64,000 nt of DNA from Podarcis raffonei (GCF_027172205.1 NC_070614.1:40182001-40246000), one strand, 5' to 3'; counted from the first letter of the stretch, positions 1-36,262 are shown. Translations and numbers: made by a program. The notes: generated by a model from the letters alone, not told the origin.

Positions 1-29
1 TAGCTACCAGACGCCGGTAAAGAAACCGC

Positions 30-80
30 GCGCCTATTGGTTGGGACCATTAACAAGACGCATGGCCATTGGGTGGGCTG
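30..80 (+). promoter_or_regulatory. PRR14: PRR14 promoter, paired inverted CCAAT boxes
   Basis: Two ATTGG motifs (inverted CCAAT, NF-Y type) lie about 32 bp apart, at roughly 36-40 and 68-72. They sit at the upstream edge of a very G+C- and CpG-rich stretch running to about 1 kb. There is no clear TATA box, which fits a housekeeping CpG-island promoter. The transcription start is inferred to lie shortly downstream, before the donor at 300. The promoter may extend left of the window. Confidence 0.5.
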
Positions 81-99
81 CATGTGGGCTCGGGCACTG

Positions 100-299
100 T
101 CCAGCGGCTGCTTGGAGAAGGGCGAGGGGAGGAGGAAGAGGGCGAGCTGGTGAGTTGGAGAGAGGAGGCGGTAAAGGCGGGGTCGAGCGTGCGGAGTAGT
201 TTTATTTATTTTATTTTTTTCAAATTGAGATGCGGGTGCTTATCAGTTTGTTTGCCTGAGGCAGGCGAGAAGCCCGAGGAAGGGAGGGAGGCGGCGGAG
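100..299 (+). other. PRR14: PRR14 noncoding first exon (5' boundary uncertain)
   Basis: A good splice donor, GCGGAG|GTGAGC, ends this exon at 299 inside the CpG island. The next supported acceptor is at 3050/3051, giving a 2.75 kb first intron. The 5' boundary is only a guess downstream of the CCAAT boxes. Open frames across the G+C-rich DNA here are not treated as coding, because the first plausible start codon is in exon 2. Confidence 0.5.
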
Positions 300-3050
300 G
301 TGAGCCCTGGATGGGGCGGGCGAGGGGGGCGCCGCTCCCGGGTGGGGTGGCCGGCCGGTGTCGGGTCGGGCGCGCCTGGCGGATTGCGGGGCGGCGGGGA
401 GGGGGCAACTTGTGGGGAGGATCGAGAGGGGGTGGAAGGAGCAAAAGGCCACCATGTGGGGGGCAGATATTTGGGGCGGGGGGACCCCCATGAAGTTGGA
501 TGTTTTTTGTGGGGTGGGGAGGAGAAGGGCGGAAGGATCTGGAGGAGGCGGCTGAGGAGTCGGAGGTGGGCACCGTCCAGCCCCACACCTCACCCGGCTG
601 TCGGGGGTGCGCGGAGGGACTGTCCACCCGGCGCCTCCTCTGCCTGGTGCTGCCGCTCTCCCTCGGAGGAAAGAGGAGCAGCCTCCGCCTCTACTCGCCT
701 TGCCTTTCCTCCCGCCAGGGAGCGGTGCTGATCCTGCCTAGGGCAGAGCACCGGGCGCGGGGGGTGGGGGTGGGGCTGGATGAGGAGCCGACAGGTAATC
801 GGAGGCAAGCTCTTCCTCCCCACACCGCTTCCTCCTCTGGAGCTGGCCCTTTTAGGTCAGTGAGGGAGGAATCGGCGGGAAAGCTAAAGGGGACGGATCT
901 TGAGGCGGTGGGGATAGTTAGGAGGCGACCCCCAAGAGAAAGAGGGGCCTGACGGTGCCCGTGCTTACCTGTGTGTGGGGTGAGCCTAGGCTGCGAAGCA
1001 GGACGGGGGGGGGTGAGAGAAAGGGATCCTGAATAGACGGCAGACCCCTTTCCTCCAGCATCCTAGAATTGCCACTGAAATCCAGTTCTGGGAGGGATCA
1101 TTGGGTCAGTTGCAGCCCTGGGTTATGGTTTCCCTTTTTCCACATGCCCCACATGCTCACCTTTTGTACACACCAAGGGTCCATCGCCAGGGATGGTGAG
1201 AGGCAGGAGCAGATGGGATGATGTCTCTACTTCCATAGGTTTTTAATATGCATGTGTGTGTGTTTGTGTGTGTGGTTATCAAAGGGTGTGACGTGAGAGG
1301 ATGGCAAGTATGGCAGGAAGAGTGAAGGACAATATTACATTTTGGCAATGATTCATATTCTTATGTAGCTGCATTGTTTTATACTTTTTCGATGCTCCTA
1401 GGGACAGAACTCCCATCTTTGCCTGCCATCTTTGTCAGTGGCATCACCCCCACCAATCTTCTTCCATAGTTAAGGAAACCCAGGGAATAATTAAGCTGCA
1501 AAACAGGAAATTGGATAAGTGGATTTTTAAAACCCCCATAAATGCTGCTAATACCTAAAAATATTAAAATACCGACTCCTGGGAGGAAAATATTTGGATG
1601 GCAGAGATCACAGTGTCTTTGCTGAAGGGAGCAGCTGTTCCAAGTCCAGGACTCTACTGAGAAAATATGGTCTGAGACAGCCTAATATTGCCACTGGCAG
1701 TAGCCCCAGCAAAATCACCCACCCTCTGCTTACTTGGCTGCTTGCCTCTTATTTGTTTCATCTTGCCATGACTTGAGACGCTTTTGTTGGCTTGAGTTTT
1801 ATCACCCGGCATTACTCGGCATTTCCTACCCTTCCTCCCACAGTCTTCCTGGGTCTCTTCTTGCCAGGGGTAACTTTTGAGAATAATCTCTAATGAGATG
1901 TCAAATGTGAGGAAGGTCACAGACAAGACAAATGTCTGAGCAAGGCTCCTGTCATGTGCGGAAATGTAAATCCACTAAAACGTTGGTCTGCCTTTAGTGT
2001 GTATCTGTGTTGCAGAGTTGGGCAACCCATGTCCCTGAACATGATGTTGGACTCCCAACTGCCATTAGCTCTTGCCAGCAAGGGCAGTTGGTAGAGTAGG
2101 AGACTCTTCATCTCAGGGTTGTGGGTTTGAGCCCCACGTTGGGCAAAAAGATTCCTCCATCACGGGGGTTAGACTATGTGACGCCTGTGGTCCCTTCCAA
2201 TTACAATTCTGTGTACAGTACTGTAGACCAACACCAGTGCAGGGCAACAGGTTCCCTCTTTCTGTTCTGTTGAGCCCTTTTAAAAGCCGTGGAGTGTGTT
2301 TTCCAGCTTGGATTTCCTTCTGCCTTGCTTGCTGTAGTACATGCCTTTGTGGTGCTTCTGTTTCTAGCCCCCACCTTTAATTTGCTGTCCCCCATTTGGC
2401 AAGTGCCTGCTTGGTTTTACCCATCTCCCTGGGTGGAGGGATCTGCCACTCCCACTGAGAAGTTTTCCCTTCCTACCTGAGCTTCTAGTCTTGTAGCCCT
2501 GGAGAATCTCTGTGAAGGAAGGGCGTTTTTTTGGTTGTTGCTAAGGTGCTATTTGCATGCCTCCTAATGATTTATAATTACCTTCTCTAAGGGGAAACCT
2601 AATAAGCTCTTATGCTGGCCTCTGTGTCATTGGAGGATGCATGTTTGAGCCTGCTGGTCCTTCAGAAAGGAGGGGGTGGCATTGCTAGGGTTTTTTAGTC
2701 AGGCTGTGTATCCCCCTGACCCACATGGGGTTCAATGCTTACACACACTTAGCTGGGAGGAAGTCCTATTGAACCCAGGGGAGAGAAGTCTACTTTTGAG
2801 TAGACAAGAACAGGAGTGTCCTCTTAACCATCCTTTGCTTAGTTCAGTAGTAAATGTGAAGTTTTCTCCAGCTAGTAAAGAGAATTGTGATTTGTCATCC
2901 GTGCAGTAAGTTTTGACAATCTGGGTGTGGTGTTACACATTCCAGGTTAATCCAGATTAAAGTAGCATTTGGCTTTAAAAAGCAGAACTATATCTGGGGA
3001 CCATGGGAATGCAGTCATTTTAATTCTTGTTTTCTCCTTTTCTGAAGCAG
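300..3050 (+). other. PRR14: PRR14 intron 1
   Basis: The CpG island continues to about 1 kb, then A+T content rises. The intron holds a short TG-rich stretch near 1250-1275 and one tRNA-derived SINE (2080-2216). I see no conserved exon or RNA gene in the rest. It ends with a long pyrimidine tract and the acceptor at 3050. Confidence 0.55.
2080..2216 (+). repeat. tRNA-derived SINE with CR1-like tail
   Basis: The head carries degenerate tRNA promoter boxes: an A-box-like segment with GCAGTTGGTAGAG, then a B-box-like GGTTTGAGCCC. The tail (TGGTCCCTTCCAATTACAATTCTG) resembles the 3' end shared by CR1-clade LINEs and their SINEs. A second, better preserved copy of the family is at 55327-55475. 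Upstream sequence (about 2020-2075) looks like an older palindromic repeat. Confidence 0.7.
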
Positions 3051-3143
3051 AGAAGTGAGAAATGAAGACCCTGTGGGCTGTTCTGGGGCGGCCACCTTCC
3101 TGATGCCAGGAAGGGGTGGGGTATCTCCCTTCTGAGACAGGCC

Positions 3144-10520
<7,377 letters not shown>

Positions 10521-11400
10521 GATCTGAGCAGAGGCTAGAGGGAAGGGCAGCACCCCGAGGAGCCCAAGACCACTTCCTCTGTTTAACTAGCAAAAGAGGC
10601 TGCTGGTGATGTTGCTGTTGTTTTTAAAAAAACTACCAAAGTCACCAATACCACTCCAAGTTTCTCCTGTGGTGCTGTTTATTCTCCAGTTCCCCATCAA
10701 ACCAGCCTTCTGTGCCTGTTGCCTCCTCCTCCTCCCTTGATCAGTCTCCGAGCCACAAGCTCTGCTGCTTTGAAAATAGTGCCTGGGTGCCTATCTGTGC
10801 CACCTGGCCCAGCCAACATGCTGCCTGCTCTGGCACCGCACGAGTCCCCATTTGCTTGGCTCTTTGGCTCGCAAGTGGAAGGGGAAGAATGTTTGTTGTG
10901 CCCCAGAGTTGCCCGCCCTCTGCACTCTTCCTCCTGTGCCCAGTCAGACCACCAGTGCTGCGCATGGGAGGAGCACCTAGTGCCCAGCGCTGTTGTGCCT
11001 TCTGTGAGAGACTTAGGCCAGCAAGGGATGGGCCTAGCCAAGTGAGGGCCTAGTTGCCTTTTCTGGAGCGGCCACTGCCATCAAACCAAATAGGAATGCA
11101 GAACCGACGTGCCTGTTGGATGGGAAGGAGAAAGAAAAAAGGGACTGTGTGAAAGAATCAGCAGGAGCAGGTTTTTTTTATGACACGGGATGATGTGGCA
11201 GAAGAGACGATGTAGCAATAGGCTGGGCAATGGGGACGTGTCCACCTGTTTAAGCACAGACAGTGGATGGGCGGCTGGGAATCCTGAGAGAATGCCTTTG
11301 CATCTCTGGATCAAGGCCTCTGGGTGTTCCTAGCTTGGATCAACCGTTTTGTTAGGAATGATGTGTTTTTGGTTTTCATTTTTTATTAATCTATATTTCT

Positions 11401-11406
11401 AATAAA
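11401..11406 (+). terminator. PRR14: PRR14 polyadenylation signal
   Basis: Canonical AATAAA followed within about 20 bp by a GT-rich stretch (TTTGTATCTTGGGGGG). It closes an 880-nt 3' UTR. Confidence 0.8.
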
Positions 11407-11420
11407 CTTTGTATCTTGGG

Positions 11421-14400
11421 GGGAGGAAAAAACCACATATTGCCAGTTGCTCCTTAACTGGCCTTGGTGGGACCCTGAATGCAGCTTTAAGGGAGACCGC
11501 AATAGATAATTTTGCCTTGGAACAAGGGCATAGTGACCACAAAATGAAAATCCATAGCAAGCAGTGGATCATGTATCATTGCCACACTAAATTAATTTCC
11601 CCAGCCAATGTTGCCGTCTACCAGGAATGGTGGTAGGTGCACTGGCTATGGCAAAAAGCAAAATTGCTGTGATGGGGGATCAAATGGCAAGAAAGAAGTC
11701 AAGCGAACTGCACCCGGTTGTACTAAAATTGTACATGTGTAAGAGGCTACAACAAATAACAAAATATGTGGATTTGTGTAGTCTGCTGTGCATTTTGTGC
11801 AAATTCAGTAGCTATGCCCAGTTTAAAATCTGTTTTGAGGTGGTACGTTCACCTTCAAAACTACCATAGTCTAGAGTTGACATTGGTGAAATTTACTCCG
11901 TCATTCGTTACAGGAAAAGACAGTGTGTCTGATTGATTCCTCATGGTTAGTATTGCAACAGTAACATTTCATTTTATCAAATTAACAGGTTTTGCGTGGG
12001 AGTGGAGACATTTCCATCCTATTCACTCTCGCAGGCCTTTCTTTGGTCCGTTTGTCTACTGGAAAATGCGTTTTCTTGTTAGTTAACTACTTAGGATTTA
12101 TTGAGCAGCTTTTATCCCAGTACAGTAGGCTCTGGTCAAAGTTTGCAAGACTCTGAAGCCCTGACAAAAGTTCTGCTGCTCCACATGTGCATCAGGAGAA
12201 AGGTCCCCCTGTCTATAGTTATGTAAACTGCTTAGAGGTTTTGATGCTATATAAAACTTGTTAAATAAACATGGTACACCTTCCCTCCATACTGTTGTGG
12301 GTGAAACAAACTCTTTCTTCAAGGCTTAGGTTGGCTACATTCATTCTGTACTTTTGCTTCTGTTCAGTATTTTATTATTACCTTTGCTACAGGGTCATCT
12401 GGCAGGCCTTGCCGTCAGGTGCTTTGCTGGGTGGGGATGGTTGCATTTTTCGCTAACCTTGCTCCGCTGTGTATCTCAGACTTCTCTTCCTCTTAGTCCG
12501 GCCTGCTTTTATTAATTTACAGGTTTTAATATTGCACAGTATACAAAGGACCTGGGCTGTGAACATACCCATAAAAGAGCACACAAAACTTATGCCAACA
12601 TCTGGATGGTGATATGCAATAAATTATTGGCTGAACAACGCATTGGAAAAGCAAGCAGAAGAGGCTTAAGCGGGCATCTGAAACAAAGTACTTGTGGTGT
12701 TTGCTTCATGGTAATAGGGAGTTACAGAACCTAGGTGCAGACACATTAAATGCCCTCTTGTAGAAGAAACAAGGCAAGCAGAATGTGGCACCCTTAGTAG
12801 TCCCAGCTGCTGGACCAAACCCAATCAAAGCCTAGGATGCATCACTGTATTGTATCATGTTGAGCTTACAAACATCTGACACACAGTGGCCAAGCTATCC
12901 CAATACAGGAATTGTCCTCCCAGACAAAGGTTTACAGATGGAGTTCCTGGCCATTGAGACTACACGGATCCAGGAGCACCTTCAAGATGCAAACCACCCA
13001 AGGGAGAGTCTGGAACAGACAAGTTGCCTCCTGGACTTGGGAACCACTCAACCATAGTCCTTGGTCTTACTGTGATTATTCAGCCCACTGGTCCAGGGTG
13101 TGTACAGCCTAACCTGAATCAGATGTATAAAAGAAGTAGAGCGGAATGTTGGCATACTGATGACATCCTGTCCCAAAATTCCTAGCAACTTTATATGTAT
13201 GGTAAAAAGACATTGGTGATAAAGTGGTGCCTTGTGGTGCAGCATAATGTAAAACCACTGTGGCACCAATGAGTATCTTTTCAACTGCTACTCTCTGGAC
13301 CTAAACCTGCAGATAGGATCAGAACCACTGCAGTGCAGTGCCTCCAATACCCAGCTCACAAGAGTTGGTCCAGGAGAATGCCATGGTTAATTATATAAAA
13401 AGCCACCAAAAGCTTCAGAAGGAGGAGAATGGTTATACTCCCTGTGCCTTGCTCTCAGTAGAAGTCCTCCATCGGGGCCACCAAGGCTGATTCAGTCTCA
13501 TAATGGGAAACTGAATTCCTCTTATGGGAGCGATTTCCATAGTTTATGTGCTGTGTGAAGAAGTATTTCCATTTGTCTATCATCATCATTGTTTGGTGAC
13601 TTTGTTAATTGCTTTATCTTGCCCAGGGCAACTCAAAGCAACTTACAACCAAACAGACAGAAGACCCTACATACATACATTAAAACCAAGAGGAAAAGAG
13701 AATACATTAAAAACACCCCATCCACTTCTAAAAGGCCACAAATAGTTAAAAGGCCAAAGGCCTGGTTATAGAGGAAAGATTTTTCCTGTTGCCTAAAGAT
13801 ATGTAATGAAGGTGCCAAGCAAGTCTCCCTGAGGAGAGCATTCCACAAATGGGGAACCACTGTAAAAAAGGCCCCTTCTTGTGTTGCCACCCTCTGGACC
13901 TCTTGTGCAGAAGACATACAAATAAGGGCTTCAGTGACTGCAGGGTCTGAGAATAAAGTTTTAATATTCAGCTTCTTTGGATATCCACAAGTTCTAGTGT
14001 TGGGGAGAGGAATGCCTGCAGTTGTTATGCTACAACCTTCTCTAGGCACCTTACTAATAATACACAACTGGTTGGTAGTTACTCTGCATCAGAGGGTCCA
14101 GGGTGCCCTTGCCTTGTTGAGAACACTGGAGACCACCCTCTTAAACAGACATGCATTAACTACATTGTGAACCCGCCCACTCACATATTTTCTGCTAGTT
14201 TTTATTAGCAAATGAGGGCAAGGAGCAAGAGAGCACATACGGTAGTTAGACTCATTGCTGCAAGCACCCTGCCCACATCGTCAGGCCACATCAGCTGAAA
14301 TTGATCCTACAACACCAGTTTAGACATGCATGGCATTGGGCACCTCAACAGACTGCAACAACGATGTCCTTCCAGAGTTCAGCGACTTTGTCTTCAAGGT

Positions 14401-15120
14401 ATAAAGCAAAAGGACCACAAAGAATTAGGTTATCTAAACACAAGTATGCATCTAGAATAATAGAAGGGACCTCAAAATACATTTAGTCAGCTGATATACA
14501 AAATCTGTGACTGCTCCATCCACTGTGGTTAAAACAGCTCATATCATCAGTAAGTTCTTTATAATGTTTAATTGAAATCCCCTTGTAATTTGAAGCTGTT
14601 AGTTTGGATCTACCCTGAATGACACGAAATGAATTTGTGCTATGTAATAGCAATTCAAAAATTCAAAAGTTGCTGCTCTATTTCTTCTTAAATTTTCTAA
14701 TTGGACTTGATTTCCTTCCCCCTCACTGTACTGGAGGTCTTCCTCTGAGCAAGCTCCAGTTTTTAATTAAACTCTAAATCAGGTTGTTGATAATGCCCCC
14801 CCCCCCATTTCTAATTCTCTACAGTCACAGTGCAATATAAACTTCTGTCAAAGTTAACAACAATGCAGAAGGATTGATCATATCTGATTCATCATAGTTT
14901 CAGCTACTTTCATCTGACCAAAGTCTATAACAATTTTTTCAAACAAATGCTTTTGAAATTCAGTGCAGGGCTATTGCTAATGGAATAGTATCAAGGCTGA
15001 GAGATACCCCTGTAAAAAATCCCAGAGCAGTTCTGCCAGGCAACGCAGACAGTCCTCTACTGAATGGAGGGTTCAAAAGTACTACTTTATGCGGGAGCTT
15101 GGAAAGTAACAGTTCCATTG
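11421..15120. other. PRR14-FBRS intergenic region
   Basis: No gene was recognised. It contains a + oriented LINE 3' tail near 12215-12270, a long patchwork of older LINE sequence at about 12700-14170, and plain A+T-rich DNA from 14170 to 15100. The short open frames here have no coding features I can support. Confidence 0.6.
12700..14170 (-). repeat. Old L2/CR1-type LINE patchwork
   Basis: The text at 13600-13920 (CAGGGCAACTCAAAGCAACTTAC, then GAGAGCATTCCACAAATGGG) and 13330-13500 has the characteristic wording of the inverse strand of squamate LINE 3' halves. Copies are diverged and broken into pieces. Boundaries and subfamily are uncertain. Confidence 0.5.
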
Positions 15121-15149
15121 CGGGAGGATGGCATCATATGGTAGTGTTG

Positions 15150-15317
15150 TGACGTCATCAAGTTCTCCTTCGTCCTCAACGGGCTGCTACAGCAGAGGCG
15201 TGTGGCGCCGAGCCCTATGACATCACGCGCTGGCGTTATAGCATCACCGTGCGAGGTTGCTGCGAAGAAAGTATGACATCATCGCATCACGTTTGTCTCC
15301 GTGAAACCATGACGTCA
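15150..15317 (+). promoter_or_regulatory. FBRS: Cluster of four CRE/ATF octamers upstream of FBRS
   Basis: Perfect TGACGTCA occurs at 15150-15157 and 15310-15317, with TGACATCA at 15218-15225 and 15274-15281. Half-site-like GCATCACG/GCATCACC repeats lie between them. Four CREB/ATF-type sites in 168 bp at the edge of a CpG island suggest a cAMP- or stress-responsive FBRS promoter. Binding is inferred from the motif only. Confidence 0.6.
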
Positions 15318-15767
15318 CCCTGCGGAGGACGGAAGTGACTCTGAAGGCGGGGGTGTTGGTTTAAGGGAACACCCTCCACCTCGAACAGTCTCCAAGGGGC
15401 GGGTGGGCGGAAACAGAGGCTAACCGAAGGGACTATTTCCTTTTCTTTTTCCAGCGGAGGGATTTTTTAAATGGTTCCATCAACGCAGAGGGCGGAGGGA
15501 TATGACGCTGTGGGAGGAGTTGCGTGCCGTGCGCAGAGACGAAGGGGATCCGGCAGAGGCTGCTAGAGGGAGAGGGAGAGTCGGGGGGCAGCCGCGGAGA
15601 CGGAGCGGGGAGGGGGCAAAGGACGGCGAGCCGAAGGGGCCCCCCACCCAGGCGCGAGGGGGACGGGAGCGCCACGCCAGCCCGCCTGCCGGCCTCCCTC
15701 CCTGCAGCCGGACCCTGCCAGCCAGCCAGCCACCCCTCCCCCATCCTTACTCACCTCACCGCTTCGG

Positions 15768-15823
15768 CCAATCAGCTGTGGGGGGGCCGCGACGATAGCG
15801 GAGGGTACCAGCCTCGCAGCCAA
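15768..15823 (+). promoter_or_regulatory. FBRS: Two CCAAT boxes of the FBRS promoter
   Basis: The motif GCCAATCAGC is present twice, with CCAAT at 15768-15772 and 15819-15823, 51 bp apart, within a G+C-rich island (15100-16650). Paired NF-Y sites at this spacing usually lie within about 100 bp upstream of initiation, suggesting a start near 15.85-15.95 kb. A weaker alternative is initiation just downstream of the CRE cluster. Confidence 0.5.
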
Positions 15824-15916
15824 TCAGCGCCAGGGGCTCGCGGGGCCGCTTGCCGCGAGCCTGGACGGAGGCGAAAAGGTGGGGTGAGTTGAAAAGCCCC
15901 CTCAACGGCCGGCGCT

Positions 15917-16803
15917 CTTAAAGGGACAGCTTGGGGGGGCGCGAGAAGAGGGGGCACTTTCCGCCGGAGGACAACAACCCCCCCTCCAACCGCCAGCGCC
16001 TGTCAATGGATTTAAAGGGAGCTCGGCCCTCTTAAAGGGGAGTTCTTCTCGGGCCTCATTGTGGCTGAGAGGGAGGGGTGGCCCTTAAAGGTGAAATTCG
16101 GGTTTCTCCGGAGGACCTTGAACGCTGGATCCTTAAAGGGCAGCGCAAGCTGACAAGGAGGAAAGAGAAATGCTTGGAGAGCTTTTCATTCCGGTCGTTG
16201 GGAGAGTCGGTGTCTGACAAGGGAGAACTTTAAATCCACATTCTTAAAGGGGAGGCCATGCTTTGGCAGGAAATGTGTGGCGGACTCAAAATCGAACACT
16301 CTTAAAGGGGAAATTGAGACACAGAGATCCGGACCCTTAAAGGCAAGGTCACACCCTGTGGGAGGAATCCGGGAGGCCTCTTCTGCACGGACGGAGGTTC
16401 GCGAGGAGGAGGAGGAGGAAGGTGTCGCTTCCCGGGAAAGCAGAAGAGGAAGAAGAGATGGCCCCGCGGAGCCGCTTTCCTCGCGGGGAGCCCTCGGCCG
16501 AGCGGAGGAAGTGAGTTGCCCTCTGGGCGGAAGCCGCTTGCCATTGTTGGCAGGAGCCACCTCCGCAGTCTTAAAGGGGAGGCTGCCCAGGCTGGCAGCT
16601 CTGTCGGGGGCGAACCCCCAATTCCCCTGAGGGAAAGTCGAAAGTGACAGTTTCGCGGTTCATCTTCGGAGGAAAAAAACCACACAGATAGGCACTTAAA
16701 GCAAAGGCTTCCTTCAACCTGCAAGAAAGTTGCCATGCGCTGGGGTTTGTTTTAAAATTGGGTTTTACAAACAAACAAATATATATATATATATTTAAAG
16801 GCA
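15917..16803 (+). promoter_or_regulatory. FBRS: Dense array of CTTAAAGG motifs at the FBRS 5' end
   Basis: CTTAAAG or TTTAAAG, nine times extended by GG, occurs at 15917, 16011, 16031, 16084, 16132, 16243, 16301, 16336, 16570, 16695 and 16794, always in the same orientation. Spacing is irregular and the sequence between copies is unrelated, so this is not a tandem repeat. It lies in the presumed first exon or first intron of FBRS. I do not recognise the factor; a regulatory role is inference. Confidence 0.45.
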
Positions 16804-17403
16804 CACTGTGTCGCAGTTGGAGGGATGTAAAACCCTTGTCCAAGGCGAGGGTGTTTTGACAGATTTCCTTCCCCACCCAAACAGGAGGCTCCATGTTAGA
16901 GAGAGATCTCTGTGCGCTGGCAGGGGCTGATTTTATGTAAAGGAAGAAAAAGTTATTGGATCACCTTCCGCTTCTTAGAGTTCTATGTTGAAAGTATTTA
17001 ATTCTTTTTAATTTAATGGTCTTGCCTTTAAGACAAAGACCAAAAACAAGCAGAAAAAAACCAGAAGCTGCCATCCCTGTCACTTGAGAGGGAATTAAAC
17101 TTGAATGAAAGGAGAGTTGTTTTGACTTTCCCAGAGCAAAAAGGATCCACTTGTGTTGAGTGGGCTCTCTAAATGTAAATCAAGGAAAGGTTGCTGACAA
17201 CTGTAAGGTGTAAAGGCCAAGGATTTTTTGTTTTGGCCACGAAATACAAAACCCCCTTTTTTACGGAAAAGAAGAGAGGAGTTTCGTTCTTGCTTTTCCA
17301 AGTGGCATCTGTGGAAGAACAAGGGCTCAGTTGAGAGCAGCTGCAATGCAACTGGCTGGGGAAGGGTGAAGAGTGTCCCCCCCACCTCCTTGCGTGTCTG
17401 CAG

Positions 17404-17453
17404 TATCCACAGGACACAACACGACACATTCTTTGTACCTCAAGGGGGGAACC
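17404..17453 (+). other. FBRS: FBRS 5' UTR part of the first coding exon
   Basis: A strong polypyrimidine tract ending in CTGCAG at 17403 makes a convincing acceptor, leaving 50 nt of leader before the ATG at 17454. One or more noncoding exons therefore lie upstream in the CpG island. A possible donor is GGAGGAA|GTGAGT at about 16511, but I cannot fix it. Confidence 0.5.
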
Positions 17454-34039
<16,586 letters not shown>

Positions 34040-34828
34040 TGGTGCTCTGGAACATGTGTGCACCTGTATCAAGCAGCTTCCCTTGTCTCCAGTGGACTGG
34101 TGGGGTCAGCGTGAGCCCTGGGCAGAGAAACCGAGCCCCCCATCCCCTTCCTGTCAGGCAGGGATAAGAGTGCAGCTTCCTGCTGCCTTAACCTGAGGAG
34201 CACCCAGCCACCCCTCCCAGAAGGACTTTCGCCTCCTTCAGCTATGAATAGTTGGAACCTCTTCCAAGCTCAGGTTGGGGCTTAAGAGATACGGGGTGTG
34301 ATGTCTCTGTTTTAGAGGTGTTTGTCGCGGAGGGAGGGCAGGAGTCGAGGGGCTGGTGTGCCCCTGGTTTGGGGTCCCGGTTTCTTCCCAGATCCCTCTT
34401 CCTAACAGGTTTTGTGTCTGCTTCCAGTATTCCTGCTGGGCTGAAATGGCTCTGGGGCGTGTTCTTCTCCCTCAATGGACTGATGGGAAAGCTGCTTTCA
34501 GGGGAAGGGGGAGGGCTGTATCTTGGGGCACCTCCCCCTGCCAGGCAGTGTAAATATTTATATATTCTGCCCCAAGCAGGTGGGGGAAAAGGTTTTTTTG
34601 TACATTTATAAAAGGTTTGAGATTGTGATTTTAAAAGTGACTTCTCCCTCTTCTCCTGTCCTCCCCCCACGGCTCCCCTTGTTTTTACTGTACTGCTCTT
34701 TTCTATACCTGTATCCGCACCCTCTCCACCTCCCGGTCCCTTTCCTCCTTCTGTAACTGATCGGAAAGGTGCAGTGAGGAGGGTGCAATGCACTTGTCCA
34801 GTGCCCCTTTTCTTCCCCAGGTTGGTTA

Positions 34829-34834
34829 ATTAAA
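34829..34834 (+). terminator. FBRS: FBRS polyadenylation signal (ATTAAA)
   Basis: ATTAAA about 790 nt after the stop, followed by a GTGTGTGCGTGTGTGT stretch near 34863 that suits a downstream GU-rich element. Confidence 0.7.
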
Positions 34835-36130
34835 CCCCAAACTGGTGCTTCTGGATTCCTCGGTGTGTGCGTGTGTGTCTTTGGATGGCTGGTGGGGAGG
34901 AGGGCAGGAGGAAGAGGAGGGGAAGGCACAGGACCTCTACAATCTTTCTCACTTGAATCCTGGGTGTTTAGCCCCATCTGTTGCAAGCAGGACACTATTT
35001 GATTAAAACTGGAGCTCTGGGAAAGGGAGGCTGGCACCCTGGACGAGTTTAATTTTTGTAGCCCTTTAAAAGATGAAAGGGAACAAGACTTGGAGCCAAA
35101 CTGTACACTGTTTGATCAAGATTCCCCCAAAAGCATCACATCTCCAGAGCAATTGTGACGGTATGGAAGTAGGACACTGGTTTTACAGGAGGTGAAACAC
35201 TTTGGCATCAACAGTGTTTTTGCTTTGGAAGAGAAATGAAAGCCTCATTTTCATCTCCCTCTTCCCTCACCCTTTTGCTTTAGGGACAAGAGTGATAAAC
35301 CAGTGCAAGTGGCTGCCTGAAATTGAAAGTGGGTTTTCCATTTTCCTGCCTCCACCGTTAATCCTTCCTGCACAAGTCCTAGACTTAGAGCCCAGCAGAC
35401 AAAAGCCCTTTCTCCAAAGCATGATCCCACACCCCAGAGAGCAACTTAAGAAATGCCCATTTAAAAGCTAACACCTGCCAGGGAGTTGGGCAAAATCAAA
35501 TGGTCCAAGATACCTACATGACAGACTTCGTAACTCCTTTGAAGTTGGGACAAAGTATGTTTTGGTGCCTCTCACTTTGCATTGCTATAAGCCATGCCAA
35601 GACACTAAGGTAAATTTGGGCAGGTCTACAGGTAACCCCTACCAGTCATACCCAGAGGTTTCCCCACCCAAGTGTGGTATTTCACTTTGCTAGCCACTAT
35701 TGAACACTGAGCTAGATTTGATTGTTGCTCTAAGCAGCACTAAAAGCCCTAAGGATTTCTCTTTTCACCCTAAAGTCTGGATTCTCATTATTATGAGTTG
35801 CCCTAGTATGATAAATCATGCCAAATGAGAGTGGAGGAGGAAGTAGGCCATTGGTGCTGCTTGTAGCCTGGTTGCTTATGGCAAGGGACCCGTCCATAAT
35901 CCGCTTTCAAACCAGTAGTTGTCAGTCTTCGACACCTCTACCACAAACACTTCCTAATGTTGAGAAAGTACACAGAAGGGGCAGACATCTCCAAATCCTG
36001 TACCGTCCTGGTATATTATAAAACTAGATTGGCAGTGTGGAATTGTTGTCATTGGGGAAATCCCCTGGCTATCACCAGCCTGAGATCTCTGATTCTGGAG
36101 TTTTGTTTCACATCCCTTCCAACTCCTTAA

Positions 36131-36262
36131 CGTAAGGTTACCAGGTTTTTTCCAATGAATCTGGAGACACTTTTCATCTTCAATGGATTTTGTAGGGGGG
36201 CTGATTTGCAAATCCGGGGACTGTCCCCGGGAAACGGGAACATCTGGTAACCCTACCTTAAC
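36131..36262. mobile_element. Small TIR element
   Basis: TAAGGTTACCAG at the left faces CTGGTAACCCTACCTTA at the right, an imperfect inverted pair about 100 bp apart. The interior has CCGGGGACTGTCCCCGGG. The arrangement (GGTTACCAG ... CTGGTAACC) is a common reptile repeat, probably a non-autonomous DNA transposon. Confidence 0.5.

Noticed and set aside
69-952. Long overlapping open frames in both strands at the PRR14 CpG island
   Set aside because: They arise from G+C-rich sequence with few stop codons, cross a good splice donor at 300 and show no family resemblance.
15433-16736. Several 80-144 codon frames at the FBRS 5' island
   Set aside because: Open on both strands in the same DNA and lacking plausible starts; they fit a promoter/leader region better than coding sequence.
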